A DNA stretch of 59,161 nucleotides from Novosphingobium sp. B 225 (GCF_002198665.1 NZ_MWLM01000037.1:1-59161); one strand, 5' to 3'; counted from the stretch's first letter, positions 1-9,073 are shown. The notes: generated by a model not told the origin, from the sequence alone. A program made the numbers and translations.

Positions 1-462
1 GTTGGGTTCCTGGTTGCGGTTGGTATCGTGCTGGAACAGGGCAACGGTCAGGTTGTCGGTCTGGACCAGTCGCTCCTTGCCGCCGCGTTCCACCCGCATG
101 AACGCCGCGTTGGCCTCGGCCCATTGCAGGGTCTCGATCACCGCCGAACGGTAGGCAGCGACGATCCGTTCGTCCTTGCCGACCAGCGCCAAGAGCGACC
201 ATGACTTGGGCAGCGAGAACGTCAGATCGGTCCCCGCGCGGTGTTGCGCCCCTTCGCGCCCGATGCGCCCGCCTTGGGGCAGTTCGCCGCGCAGGATCGC
301 CTCGAACAGGCGGGGCTCCACCGTCCCCGACAGACCCAGTCGTTCGGCACCTTTGCCAACCCACACGCCCGATCGATCGGCATCGGTCTGAGCATAATAG
401 TTGTCCTTGGCGAAGTACCCTGCAGCACCTCCTGCGGAGCGGACATTGGCCATCGACAGCAT
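1..462 (-). CDS. Conjugative relaxase, TrwC/TraI (MobF) family, N-terminal part cut by window edge
   Basis: The reading frame is open from an ATG at 462 to the window edge, giving 154 residues of the N-terminus. Relaxases of this family nick plasmid or ICE DNA at oriT and stay covalently bound through a tyrosine. The start resembles TrwC: a GYF and then a NYY motif (about residues 15-23, the position of the catalytic tyrosines), followed by GVWVGKGAERLGLSG, and later DLTFSLPKSWSLLALV, the usual beta-strand before the metal-binding histidines. The histidine triad itself lies beyond the edge. It follows the small gene at 466-771 by 3 bp, so the two are probably co-transcribed. The match rests on these motifs; the helicase part cannot be seen. 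Confidence 0.85.
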   Translation of the reverse strand, partial: MLSMANVRSAGGAAGYFAKDNYYAQTDADRSGVWVGKGAERLGLSGTVEPRLFEAILRGELPQGGRIGREGAQHRAGTDLTFSLPKSWSLLALVGKDERIVAAYRSAVIETLQWAEANAAFMRVERGGKERLVQTDNLTVALFQHDTNRNQEPN

Positions 463-465
463 GGC

Positions 466-771
466 TCAATCGCCTCCTCTCGATGCACCAAAGCGCTCGC
501 GATACTCGCGCAGCCGCTTGCCGTGCGCAGCCTGGACCCGCGCCCTGATTTCCTTGTCGGCTTGGGCCATCAGTAGCCCATCGGCCGCGGCCGAAGTGAA
601 CAGCACATGGGACATCAGCCGATCCCGGAACGCTGCCTCATCTTGCCCTTCGATGGTTCCGATCACCGCAAGCTTGAGCCACTGGCTGACGCTCATGTGC
701 GCCGCCTCGGCAGCCATTTTCACTGCCTCGTAAAGCTCCTGATCGACATAGCATTGCAGCGCAAAGCGCAT
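466..771 (-). CDS. Small ribbon-helix-helix-like protein upstream of the relaxase
   Basis: A 101-residue protein immediately upstream of the relaxase and probably in its operon. The N-terminus (RFALQCYVDQELYEAVKMAAE, then MSVSQWLKLAVIG) has the pattern of a short beta-strand followed by two helices, as in ribbon-helix-helix proteins such as plasmid mobilisation accessory factors. The C-terminal half is rich in charged residues. By position it may be the relaxosome accessory or autoregulator that binds oriT. The family call is by pattern only. An enzymatic role is unlikely at this size. Confidence 0.55.
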   Translation of the reverse strand: MRFALQCYVDQELYEAVKMAAEAAHMSVSQWLKLAVIGTIEGQDEAAFRDRLMSHVLFTSAAADGLLMAQADKEIRARVQAAHGKRLREYRERFGASRGGD

Positions 772-1537
772 GGGGCGTTCTCACATAGGCCGCCCACCTC
801 GGCCGGAAACCCCTCAGCCACGAGACATCACGCTACTGTCTCTGCTGACCTGTAGGAAAGTTGTTTTTATCAAAGCCGGATCAATGCGTTAGACGTATTC
901 TACTTTGATCTGAGTTGGGCAATCTGGCCTGACATTAGATGACATCAGGCGGGGACTTCGCGGCAAACCTCAAACGAATGGCGGAATTGCGCCAACCCCC
1001 AACACCGGGCTCCCGGGTACGGTGTGCTTGTAAGCCAGCTGCTCATAGGGTCCCGGAAAATCAATTGTTTCTCTAGTCGAAGGAATGAAGAATGTCCCGC
1101 ATGGGGGTGCAGCCTGGCGAGGTTTGAGCCTGCCTGGCTTCGTTGGCATGGCAGGCATTCGTCCAAATAATGGGTAGCTCCGATTCCCTTCATTCATTCA
1201 GCTACCCTAGCTCAGTGGTAGAAGTTCATGGCGCAATCTGATGGCCGGTAACGTAGAGTGGCACCGACCAGAGACCAGTGCACTTAGGCCGATCGCACCA
1301 CCATGCGTAGTCGCGACTTTTCAGGCAGCGGCTGAGTTGCCATCTCTAGTTCGGACTACCTATGGCTTGCATAGACCGATGACAGTCAGCTGCTTGCGAC
1401 CCTCTCCCAACTCTCCATGGGCCGTTGCCAAATTGTGGAATGCCTTTTGATCCCGGCAAACCGATTTCTACTGCGATGATCACGGATGCTGTAGAGAGGA
1501 TTGCAATTCACATGACAGTAGATGATCTCCGAAACCT
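772..1537. other. 766-bp stretch with no supportable gene
   Basis: This stretch separates the conjugation genes from the first catabolic gene. It has only short open frames without family resemblance, including two overlapping minus-strand frames near 945-1197, and its base composition is more AT-rich than the flanks. It probably holds the relaxase-operon promoter and perhaps oriT at its left end, plus a promoter for the nitrilase at its right end. I see no clear -35/-10 pair. It may be a recombination junction between a mobile element and the catabolic region. Confidence 0.5.
927..950. repeat. Inverted repeat with internal direct hexamer, oriT-like
   Basis: GCCTGA (927-932) and TCAGGC (945-950) form a perfect 6-bp inverted repeat. 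Overlapping it, TGACAT occurs twice (930-935 and 940-945), one helical turn apart. It lies about 155 bp upstream of the small gene that precedes the relaxase, a usual place for oriT or an accessory-protein binding site. The function is inferred from position; the repeat is short enough to be chance. Confidence 0.3.
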
Positions 1538-2455
1538 ATGACGAAGAAACTGATCGCGGCCGCCGTGCAATGGGCGCCCGAAGTGCTCGATTTGGAGCGC
1601 GGACTTCTGCGTGCGCGTGATGCGATGGCGGAAGCTGCGCGCAACGGTGCCCAGATCGCCGTCTTTCCCGAAACATGGCTGCTCGGCTATCCCTATTGGG
1701 CGAGCATTTCTGTGCGCGATGCCCGCTTTGCTGAGGCGCGACGTTTGTTGCAGCAACAGGCGCTGACCCGCGATGGGGAAGCCATGCGCGCGTTACAAAA
1801 GGCCGCCGCCGACACGGGAATTGCGGTTGTCATGGGACTACATGAGCGCGCCGGCGGCTCAATTTACAATGTCGCCGCCTATATCTCCGCAGACGGACAG
1901 CTACTCAACCTGCATCGCAAGTTGATGCCGACCAATACGGAGCGCCTGGTTTGGGGACAGGGGGATGGCTCCGACATGCAGTCAGTCGAAATGTCGGGCG
2001 CAAAAGTGAATGGGCTGATTTGCTTTGAGCACCAAATGACGCTGGCGCGACACGCGCTGGCGATCAAGGGCGTGCAAGTTCATGCTGCGCTTTGGCCCGG
2101 CCATGCTTTCATCAACGGCGTCATCGACGCATCGACCCGGCATATCGCTCACGAAAATGGGTGTTTTGTGGTTGCCGCACGCGAAGTAATGTCAATTGAT
2201 CGGCTGGGCAAACATCTTCCTGATTTCAGCGACGAACCGGAACGCTGGTACGGCAACGGCGGCAGCGCGATCATCGCGCCGAACGGATCCTATCTGGTCG
2301 AACCCGTTTTTGATGAAGAGACGATCCTTTACCATGAGCTCGATTTTGCCCGCATCGATGATGCCAATTGGCTGTTCGACGGCGTGGGGCATTACGCGCG
2401 CCCCGATGTTTTTCAGTTGCGTTGGGATGAGTCGCCCAAGACGCCGCGCGCCTGA
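1538..2455 (+). CDS. Nitrilase (carbon-nitrogen hydrolase family), module 1
   Basis: A 305-residue cytosolic enzyme. Nitrilases hydrolyse organic nitriles to the acid and ammonia through a Glu-Lys-Cys triad; here these are Glu45 (VFPETW), Lys128 (HRKLMPT) and Cys162 (ICFEH). The stretches ERLVWGQGDGSD and VHAALWPGHAF are typical of true nitrilases rather than amidases. The usual CWE around the nucleophile reads CFE in this copy and in the paralogue at 42867. The start is the only in-frame ATG next to the conserved N-terminus; upstream ATGs are out of frame. It faces the AraC gene tail to tail and stands apart from the main module-1 operon. The substrate is unknown; an aryl or arylacetonitrile fits the aromatic context. 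Confidence 0.85.
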   Translation: MTKKLIAAAVQWAPEVLDLERGLLRARDAMAEAARNGAQIAVFPETWLLGYPYWASISVRDARFAEARRLLQQQALTRDGEAMRALQKAAADTGIAVVMGLHERAGGSIYNVAAYISADGQLLNLHRKLMPTNTERLVWGQGDGSDMQSVEMSGAKVNGLICFEHQMTLARHALAIKGVQVHAALWPGHAFINGVIDASTRHIAHENGCFVVAAREVMSIDRLGKHLPDFSDEPERWYGNGGSAIIAPNGSYLVEPVFDEETILYHELDFARIDDANWLFDGVGHYARPDVFQLRWDESPKTPRA

Positions 2456-2463
2456 TCGCAGCG

Positions 2464-3468
2464 TCAGCGACCGCGCTTGCGGACATCCTTGGGCAGGACG
2501 CCAAAATGGCGGCGAAACGCGGCTGTGAAATTGCCCGGAAAATTGAAACCGCAGGCATAGGCAACCTGGGTGACATTTTCGCCTTCTTCCTCAAGCAGGC
2601 GGCGCGCCTCTTCCATGCGAAACCGGTTGAGCAACTCGCCGCCAGTACCACCGTAGAGCATCTTCAAACCGAAATTCAGCTTGTTGGGGTTGACGCCGAC
2701 CCGCCGTGCCAGCTCCTTGAGGTTGGGCGGATCGGCCAGCTCGGCATGCAAGATGTGATAGGCTTCCTCCAGACAGTGCCGGTCGCGCGGCGAGAAGGCA
2801 AATGGCCGGTTCCAGTCAGAATCGGAAAGCTGATTCAAGTTAAGCAGCGTTTCACACAGAAGATCGACGACGCGTGCCTCGGTTTGCGCCTTGGCGAGAA
2901 TATTGGCTTCATCAGCGCTAATGATGTCCATCGCGCTGCGCGCCATTGCGGTGTTGAGGGCCAATTGCGCGCCAAATGTCGATTGCAGCCGCCCCTCGAC
3001 AAATTCGCGGACCGGAACCGGAAGGCTGCCGAGTTCATTGCCAAAAACCGTGCCCAGGCTGTCGCGCGAACAGAACACTGTGATCCAGCATTCCTCATGC
3101 CCTTCAAATCGGGATTCGAATTTGGGCTGGCCTTCGGGCTGAAGCAGGATGCCGGCGAACTGCCCGGCCATCGGCACGGCATCTTCATTGCCTAGCGCAT
3201 AGCAACCTTCGCCCTTCAGGCGAAAGTGCAGCTTCATCACGTCTTCGCTGGTGAAGCATGTGTCCAACTGGCGCTGCAGCACTCCGGCTGCGGTCAGGAC
3301 TTCAAACCCAAGGCCAGTCTTGATGAAACTATAGGCGCCATTTCCGTTCTTGAAGGAGTCGTGCAGGCGCATTTGACTTGGGGCGACTTTTTCATGCTCG
3401 CGCCTCAGATTGTGGGCGATCTGCTTAGGGTCATGCCCACTTGCATAAAGTTCCGATATCGCGCCCAT
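2464..3468 (-). CDS. AraC-family transcriptional regulator, module 1
   Basis: 334 residues. The C-terminal third carries the double helix-turn-helix of AraC regulators, from about residue 235 (ELADPPNLKELARRVGV) to the end (ACGFNFPGNFTAAFRRHFG). The N-terminal 200 residues form a ligand-binding domain with the look of PchR-type AraC proteins (FRLKGEGCYAL; WITVFC). It is divergent from the TonB receptor gene, with 215 bp between their starts, so it most likely activates the receptor and the downstream operon in response to the substrate or a breakdown product. A diverged paralogue sits in module 2 at 36352-37377. Confidence 0.85.
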   Translation of the reverse strand: MGAISELYASGHDPKQIAHNLRREHEKVAPSQMRLHDSFKNGNGAYSFIKTGLGFEVLTAAGVLQRQLDTCFTSEDVMKLHFRLKGEGCYALGNEDAVPMAGQFAGILLQPEGQPKFESRFEGHEECWITVFCSRDSLGTVFGNELGSLPVPVREFVEGRLQSTFGAQLALNTAMARSAMDIISADEANILAKAQTEARVVDLLCETLLNLNQLSDSDWNRPFAFSPRDRHCLEEAYHILHAELADPPNLKELARRVGVNPNKLNFGLKMLYGGTGGELLNRFRMEEARRLLEEEGENVTQVAYACGFNFPGNFTAAFRRHFGVLPKDVRKRGR

Positions 3469-3683
3469 GTGAGTTCCTGGCCTCGCTCAATCGTTTTATG
3501 GCAGTCTTGAATCCTTGAGTCGATGCTTTGGGGCCTTTCGACCGGGCCGTGAAGCAACTCGCATTAGAATCGCTGCTGGCCGCATAAGTTTCTTGCCCGG
3601 TGCAGTCTATCCATTGTGGCTGGACCAAATGGTGGAGGGCCAGCGCCATGGTCATACCAGTTCGGTTCTAAGGGAGGATCTCA

Positions 3684-6023
3684 ATGCGCAAGATCGCAAC
3701 TGCCAGTTTCAAAACCACGCTCATCGCTTCGGTTTCTGCCGCCTGCCTCATCGCAGCACCTGCAAGTGCGCAGGATGCGGCAGAAGAAGATAATCCCGGT
3801 GACGCCGGCGAAATTGTCGTAACCGCGACCAAGCAAGGCGCGCAGTCGCTGATCGATGTGCCGCAATCGATTAGTGCAGTTGGTGGGGAAGACCTTCAAC
3901 GGGCCGGTGCACAGGGGATCGGCGATATTGCCGCCAAGGTTCCGGGTTTGAGTGCGTTTGGTGCCGGTTCCAATCAGACCAAGATCAAGCTGCGTGGCGT
4001 ATCGAGCGCAAGCGAATCCGAACCGCAGGAAACAGTCGCCATCTATCTGGATGACGTTCCGATCACCGGCTCAGGCGGCACCAACAACGAAAACGGGGCC
4101 TCGCCAGACCTGGGGCTGTTTGATCTCAACCGGATCGAAGTCCTGAAAGGGCCGCAAGGCACGCTTTACGGCAGTGGATCGCTGGGCGGCACAGTGCGCT
4201 ACATTCTCAATACGCCCGATCTCAATGATTTTGAAGGGAGGGCTCAGGCTCGCGTTTCAACTACCAAACGGGGTTCTGAATCCTATGGCCTCGATGCAGT
4301 TTTGAATATTCCTATCGTCCAGGACAAAATGGCGCTGCGCCTCGCGGGTTCCTTTGCCCACAACGGCGGATGGATCGACAATACGGCTCCGGTGGTTGGG
4401 CTTGGCCTGACGCCGACCGGTACGGGCCGTAAAGATGCCAATAGCGACGACAACTGGATGGTTCGTGCAACTCTGGAGATCCGTCCAGTTGAAGAGCTGA
4501 CGATGCGCGCACGTTACATGCATCGCCAGTTTGACGTGAAGGGTGAAAGCAGCGTCGATACAGCACGCGGCGACTACACCCAGCCCTGGAAAATCGAGCC
4601 GTTTAACAAGGACAATATCGACCTCTACGACCTGTACCTGGAATATGATGCAGGCTCGGTAGTGATCAGCTCATCCACATCCTATTTCGATCGCGACACC
4701 CTCGACCTGCAGGACACAAACCGTTTCTCGCAGTTGCTGTTCACTGCCAATTCACCGTCCTCAACCCTGATCAATTCCAACCGGCAGAAGGATTTCACCG
4801 AAGAGCTGCGTGTGTCGTTCGATACTGGCAGCATGATCAAGGGGGTGGTTGGTCTCTACTACCAGAAGCAGACCAAGGACTTCACTCAGGATGCTCCTAG
4901 CCCGGGCCTCAATGATTTTTGCGCTGCCAATGCCGGCTGCTTTGGTAGCCCGGTGCCCATTGCAGACCTCAATCCCGTCTTTCCAACGGTCAATCGTTAT
5001 GTGGTCGGCAGCTTCCCCAACGTGTTCCAGAGCGTGGTACCCCAGGACCTCAAGCAGTTCGCCGTATTCGGGGAATTGACCTTCAGCCTCACTGAGCAGT
5101 TGGACGTGATCGTTGGTGGCCGCTACTTTGATCTGAAGGGCAATTTCGACTACCGCTCGCGCGGTACCTTCTCTTCGCCTGGCGCTGATGCGCGTTCGGG
5201 ATCCTACCAGGAAGATGGGTTCAATCCGAAGGGCACGATTTCGTACAAGCCCAATGACGATACGACGCTCTACGCTACGGCCTCCAAGGGCTTCCGTGCC
5301 GGTGGCTTTAATCAGCCGATCCCCAGCACACCCCAATGCATTGCCGAGCTGAACAGTCTGGGCATCACCAACAGTGCTGTTTCTTTCGACTCGGACAGTC
5401 TGTGGAACTATGAAGTGGGCGGTAAGGCCAAGATTGCTGACGGCAAAGTCTATGTTGCCGGCTCGGCTTATTATCTGAACTGGAGCGACGTGCAGGTCCG
5501 GCGTCAGCTGGGCTGCGGTTTCACTTTCTTCAGCAACGCAGCCAGTGCGCGCAGCATCGGTTTTGAAGGCTCGATCTCGGCCAAGCCTGCCGACGGCCTC
5601 AGTACCGATCTGTCGGTCAGCTATGTCGATGCCCAATTGCAAGAGACTCTTCCGCAAATCGGCGCAAAGGGTGACAGTCTGCCGGGCGTGCCTAATTGGA
5701 CCATTGGATTTGCGGTCGATTATGAGCGTCCGATCAGCGAGCGGCTTGACTGGTTTGGCCGCGTCGACATGAGCTATGTCTCCAAGTTCCGTTCATCCAT
5801 CAGCCCGACGGACCCGTCGCGGCGCGATGGCGGCGACTATTTGATCACCAATGTCCGGCTGGGCCTGGCTGGCGAAGGCGACCAGAGCTGGACCTTGGCG
5901 CTTTATGCCAACAACCTGTTCGACACGCGTGCGGTGGTCGGTACCCAAAGCAACCTGTTCGGTGACTATCAATTCATCAACCGTCCGCGCGAAATCGGGC
6001 TGCAGGCAAACATCAAATTCTAA
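3684..6023 (+). CDS. TonB-dependent outer-membrane receptor, module 1
   Basis: 779 residues, the usual length for a receptor that imports a scarce or bulky ligand using TonB energy. A Sec signal peptide ends near ASAQD (about residue 30). The TonB-box/plug region follows (EIVVTATKQG, then VPQSISAVGGEDLQ and GTLYGSGSLGGTVRYI), and a beta-barrel ends in a terminal phenylalanine (QANIKF), as expected for outer-membrane insertion. The start has a good ribosome site (AGGGAGG about 8 bases upstream). It is divergent from the AraC regulator. In sphingomonads such receptors near catabolic genes are thought to take up the growth substrate; the ligand cannot be read from sequence. A strong stem-loop follows the stop codon. 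Confidence 0.92.
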   Translation: MRKIATASFKTTLIASVSAACLIAAPASAQDAAEEDNPGDAGEIVVTATKQGAQSLIDVPQSISAVGGEDLQRAGAQGIGDIAAKVPGLSAFGAGSNQTKIKLRGVSSASESEPQETVAIYLDDVPITGSGGTNNENGASPDLGLFDLNRIEVLKGPQGTLYGSGSLGGTVRYILNTPDLNDFEGRAQARVSTTKRGSESYGLDAVLNIPIVQDKMALRLAGSFAHNGGWIDNTAPVVGLGLTPTGTGRKDANSDDNWMVRATLEIRPVEELTMRARYMHRQFDVKGESSVDTARGDYTQPWKIEPFNKDNIDLYDLYLEYDAGSVVISSSTSYFDRDTLDLQDTNRFSQLLFTANSPSSTLINSNRQKDFTEELRVSFDTGSMIKGVVGLYYQKQTKDFTQDAPSPGLNDFCAANAGCFGSPVPIADLNPVFPTVNRYVVGSFPNVFQSVVPQDLKQFAVFGELTFSLTEQLDVIVGGRYFDLKGNFDYRSRGTFSSPGADARSGSYQEDGFNPKGTISYKPNDDTTLYATASKGFRAGGFNQPIPSTPQCIAELNSLGITNSAVSFDSDSLWNYEVGGKAKIADGKVYVAGSAYYLNWSDVQVRRQLGCGFTFFSNAASARSIGFEGSISAKPADGLSTDLSVSYVDAQLQETLPQIGAKGDSLPGVPNWTIGFAVDYERPISERLDWFGRVDMSYVSKFRSSISPTDPSRRDGGDYLITNVRLGLAGEGDQSWTLALYANNLFDTRAVVGTQSNLFGDYQFINRPREIGLQANIKF

Positions 6024-6046
6024 GCTCGTGGGCTGAATTCAAGATC

Positions 6047-6079
6047 ATGTTACCAGGTGCGCAATGTGCCTGGTAACAT
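6047..6079 (+). terminator. Perfect 11-bp stem-loop between receptor and transporter genes
   Basis: ATGTTACCAGG (6047-6057) pairs perfectly with CCTGGTAACAT (6069-6079) around an 11-base loop, 23 bp after the receptor stop. Only a weak T-run (TTCTT) follows, so it is probably a partial terminator or an mRNA-stabilising structure that sets receptor expression above that of the downstream operon. An operator role is possible but less likely at this position. Confidence 0.55.
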
Positions 6080-6112
6080 TCTTGCCGCAACCGGTTTGAA
6101 GGACGCTGTCGC

Positions 6113-7450
6113 ATGATGGAAAGCAGTACCGCTCGAAGTCTGATCTACGCAGGTCCCGCCATCGTTCTGTCGATGATGACCTTTGCGCTCATCGTCTATA
6201 TCCCGGCCTTTTACGCAACTGAGACGGGACTGTCGCTGGCAGCGGTTGGCGCGGCCTTCTTTGCGGCGCGCCTTTGGGATGCCTTTATCGATCCCTTGAT
6301 CGGCTATTTTTGTGACAAGACCAACACCCGCTGGGGGCGCCGCAAGCCCTGGATTGCAATGGGGGTGCCGTTTCTGCTGCTTACCGCGTGGTGGTTGTTC
6401 GTACCCGGGAGCGAAGGCGGCAAGAGCATCGGCTATTTGCTGGTGTCGATCTTTCTCTTTTACGTGCTGTGGACCGGTGTGCAGATCCCTTACCTTTCGC
6501 TTGGCGCGGAATTGTCCTCGGACTATGCCGAGCGCAGCCGCATCGTTGGCTATCGCGAAAGCGCGATGTTCGTCGGCACCATATTGGCTACGGCAATACC
6601 TGTGCTGGTTTTCACATCGGGTAATCCGAGCATTGGGCAGATTCTGGAATTGTTTTTCCAGATGTCGCTGATCATCCTGCCGATAACGGCCCTGCTGTTG
6701 CTTTGGAAAGTGCCCGAACCAAAACCAGCCGAAAGCCATGTGCCAACGTTAAAGGAAACGTTGGCTGCGTTGCAGCGCAATCGCGCCTTTCTGCGCCTTA
6801 ACGTCGCGGCATTCCTGCTGTGGCTTGGACTGCACATCTATAACGCAGGCGTGCTGCTGGTGATCCAGCACCAGTTGAAACTGCCGACTTCGATCTTTCT
6901 GCAGTTGGTGCTGGTCCAATTTGCGGTTGGCCTGGTCTTCAACCCGCTGTTGATCCGCCTCGCGAACCGCTGGGGCAAGCACAAGACGCTGGGTTTGGCT
7001 GCTCTGCTGGTCAGTCTGTCCTTGCCATTGCTCGCGCTGATGCCGACCGGAGACAAGACTGCGGTCATGTTGATGTTTGGCCTGCTCGGCATCACCATTT
7101 CGCCGATCTGGGTGCTGCCAACCGCGCTGGTCGCCGATGCGGTGGACCTTGGCCGTTTCAAAGGCGGCGGCGACCAATCGGGCATGTATATGGCAATCTA
7201 TAACCTGATGGTGAAGTTCGCGCTGGCGCTGAGCGTCGGTGTTGCCCTTCCCCTGATGCAGTTGTTCGGGTTTGACCCGAATACGGGTGCGGGCAGCGAG
7301 GCTCTGGTGGCGGTGACACTGCTGCTCCCAGCGGCGGCGCTGGTTCCAGCCGCATGGCTGCTCTTCACCTATCCTCTCGATCAGCGTCGGCTTGGCGTTG
7401 TGCAGCGTTGGCTCGCCCGTTCGGCCCGGCGTTCAGAAATCAGAGCGTGA
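6113..7450 (+). CDS. MFS transporter, GPH (glycoside-pentoside-hexuronide) family, module 1
   Basis: 445 residues with about 12 hydrophobic membrane segments. The loop DPLIGYFCDKTNTRWGRRKPW is the signature of the GPH cation symporter family (MelB-like), and VADAVDLGRFKGGGDQSGMY is the matching C-terminal-half motif. It would move the compound delivered by the TonB receptor across the inner membrane with H+ or Na+. GPH relatives in sphingomonads are often found with aromatic or xenobiotic catabolism, so a sugar substrate should not be assumed. Two consecutive ATG codons (6113, 6116) follow a GAAGGA ribosome site; the first is used here. It begins the tight run down to 16201. Confidence 0.85.
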   Translation: MMESSTARSLIYAGPAIVLSMMTFALIVYIPAFYATETGLSLAAVGAAFFAARLWDAFIDPLIGYFCDKTNTRWGRRKPWIAMGVPFLLLTAWWLFVPGSEGGKSIGYLLVSIFLFYVLWTGVQIPYLSLGAELSSDYAERSRIVGYRESAMFVGTILATAIPVLVFTSGNPSIGQILELFFQMSLIILPITALLLLWKVPEPKPAESHVPTLKETLAALQRNRAFLRLNVAAFLLWLGLHIYNAGVLLVIQHQLKLPTSIFLQLVLVQFAVGLVFNPLLIRLANRWGKHKTLGLAALLVSLSLPLLALMPTGDKTAVMLMFGLLGITISPIWVLPTALVADAVDLGRFKGGGDQSGMYMAIYNLMVKFALALSVGVALPLMQLFGFDPNTGAGSEALVAVTLLLPAAALVPAAWLLFTYPLDQRRLGVVQRWLARSARRSEIRA

Positions 7451-7453
7451 AAC

Positions 7454-9073
7454 ATGTCCAAGCAATTTGACTATATCATCATCGGTGGCGGCTCAGCGGG
7501 GGCTGTCGTCGCCAACCGGCTGAGCGAAGATTCGGGCACATCGGTGCTCCTCCTTGAGGCGGGGGGCAGCGACATGCACCCCTTTACGCGCATCCCGGCG
7601 GGCAGCGCACTTGCCATCGCCAGCCCCAAGTTCAACTGGATGTATGATGTCGAGCCCGATCCGTCACGCGATGGCCGTGTGGACATCTGGCCGGCCGGCA
7701 AAGTGCTGGGCGGCGGCAGTTCGATCAACGGCATGATGTTCGTGCGGGGGAATGCCTGGGACTATGACCTGTGGGCACAGAAGGGGGCCACAGGCTGGGA
7801 CTATGCCGGCGTCCTGCCCTATTTCCGCAAGATGGAAAGCTATGCGCTGGGCAGTGACGATTGGCGTGGTGGCCAGGGCCCGCAGCATGTCGATCGCACG
7901 CGCGTACCCAATGAGTTGACCGACCTCTGGGTCAAATCGGCGGAGAAAATTGGCATCCGGCGCAATGATGATCTGAACGGCGCGAGCCAGGAAGGCGTGG
8001 GCTATTGCGATGCATCGCAAAAGGACGGCTGGCGGCATTCAACGGCGCAGGCCTATATCCGCGGTATCAAGGGCAAGCGGGCCAATTTCACTTTGGAATT
8101 GAAAGCCTTCGTCGAACGGATAATCATCGAGGGTGGTCGCGCGGTCGGCGTGCGCTATTCGAAAAATGGCCGTGGGATGGAAGTACGCGCACGCAAGGGC
8201 GTGGTGCTGTCAGCGGGAGCGATCGCTTCGCCCAAATTGCTGCTGTTATCGGGCATTGGGCCTGCCGAGGAACTGGCGCAACACGAGATCCCAATGGTGG
8301 TGGACAGCCCCGACGTCGGTGCAAATCTGCAGGAGCATCCTGCGGTCATCATGAGTTTTCACGTCAACAAGCCGTCGCTGGGAGCGAACCGCAACCCCGT
8401 TTCCGACCTGCTTCACGGGATGAATTTCATCTTTCGCGGGCGCGGGCCGCTGACCACCGGGATCGGCCATGCCCAGGCGCTGGTGAAGACCGATGATCGT
8501 TATGCTGCACCCAATGTGCAGCTCATCATTTCGCCTTTTTCCTACGATTTCGACGAGCGCGGACCAAAACTCTACAACAAGCCCAGCGTTGGCCTTGCGG
8601 TGGGGCTCGCTCGCCCGGAATCGCGCGGTACCGTGAGACTCAAATCGGCCGACCCCAAGGACAAGCCGCTGATCAACTACCCTTTGCTCGGCGAGCAGAG
8701 CGAAGTCGATCAGATGGTGGCGGGTTGCCGCATTTTGCGCAAGATTGCCCATGCCGAACCGTTCCGTGATGTGTTGGTCGATGAGCGGCTGCCGGGCGCA
8801 GAAGTTGAAAGCGATGCTGAGCTGGAACGCTATATCCGGCAATTCGCTTTCCCGATGTACCATGTTTCCTGCAGCTGCCGGATGGGAAGCGATCCTGCGT
8901 CGGTGGTTGATCCGGAGTTGCGGGTGCGCGGCGTTTCCGGGCTTTGGGTGGTGGACGCATCAGTGATGCCGACGCTGCCAGCGGGCAACATCAACGCTAG
9001 CGCGATCATGATCGGCGAAAGGGGCGCTGACTTGATCAAGCAACAGGCCAAGACGCCGGAGACCGTGCAATGA
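7454..9073 (+). CDS. GMC-family FAD alcohol oxidoreductase, module 1
   Basis: 539 residues, the normal length for choline-dehydrogenase-like GMC flavoproteins, which oxidise a primary alcohol to an aldehyde. The FAD-binding GGGSAGAVVANRLSED is at the N-terminus, the GMC signature GKVLGGGSSINGMMFVRG is near residue 85, and the active-site His is in the C-terminal MYHVSC with the partner Asn in PAGNINAS. There is no signal peptide, so it acts in the cytoplasm. It starts 3 bp after the transporter and overlaps the aldehyde dehydrogenase by 4 bp, so alcohol to aldehyde to acid is the obvious two-step path. An analogous GMC-plus-ALDH pair oxidises the side-chain alcohol of lignin-derived hydroxypropiovanillone in Sphingobium. 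Confidence 0.88.
   Translation: MSKQFDYIIIGGGSAGAVVANRLSEDSGTSVLLLEAGGSDMHPFTRIPAGSALAIASPKFNWMYDVEPDPSRDGRVDIWPAGKVLGGGSSINGMMFVRGNAWDYDLWAQKGATGWDYAGVLPYFRKMESYALGSDDWRGGQGPQHVDRTRVPNELTDLWVKSAEKIGIRRNDDLNGASQEGVGYCDASQKDGWRHSTAQAYIRGIKGKRANFTLELKAFVERIIIEGGRAVGVRYSKNGRGMEVRARKGVVLSAGAIASPKLLLLSGIGPAEELAQHEIPMVVDSPDVGANLQEHPAVIMSFHVNKPSLGANRNPVSDLLHGMNFIFRGRGPLTTGIGHAQALVKTDDRYAAPNVQLIISPFSYDFDERGPKLYNKPSVGLAVGLARPESRGTVRLKSADPKDKPLINYPLLGEQSEVDQMVAGCRILRKIAHAEPFRDVLVDERLPGAEVESDAELERYIRQFAFPMYHVSCSCRMGSDPASVVDPELRVRGVSGLWVVDASVMPTLPAGNINASAIMIGERGADLIKQQAKTPETVQ

Noticed and set aside
945..1197. Two overlapping minus-strand frames of about 75-82 residues
   Set aside because: Low-complexity, no family resemblance and no ribosome site; they overlap each other in different frames.
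1201..1275. A tRNA-like D-arm string (TAGCTCAGTGGTAGA) after the conjugation genes, which could mark an ICE attachment site
   Set aside because: The D-stem closes poorly and no matching anticodon arm, TTCGA loop or acceptor stem follows; no repeat of it was found at the other end.
4761..5657. Long antisense frames such as the 298-residue one within the TonB receptor gene, and similar frames opposite other genes
   Set aside because: They are typical of high-GC DNA, mirror the codon pattern of the real gene and have no recognisable domains.
7454..9073. GMC protein as a hydroxynitrile lyase, given the nearby nitrilase
   Set aside because: Bacterial GMC proteins with this signature and an adjacent coupled ALDH are far more often alcohol dehydrogenases; nothing in the sequence points to cyanohydrin cleavage.
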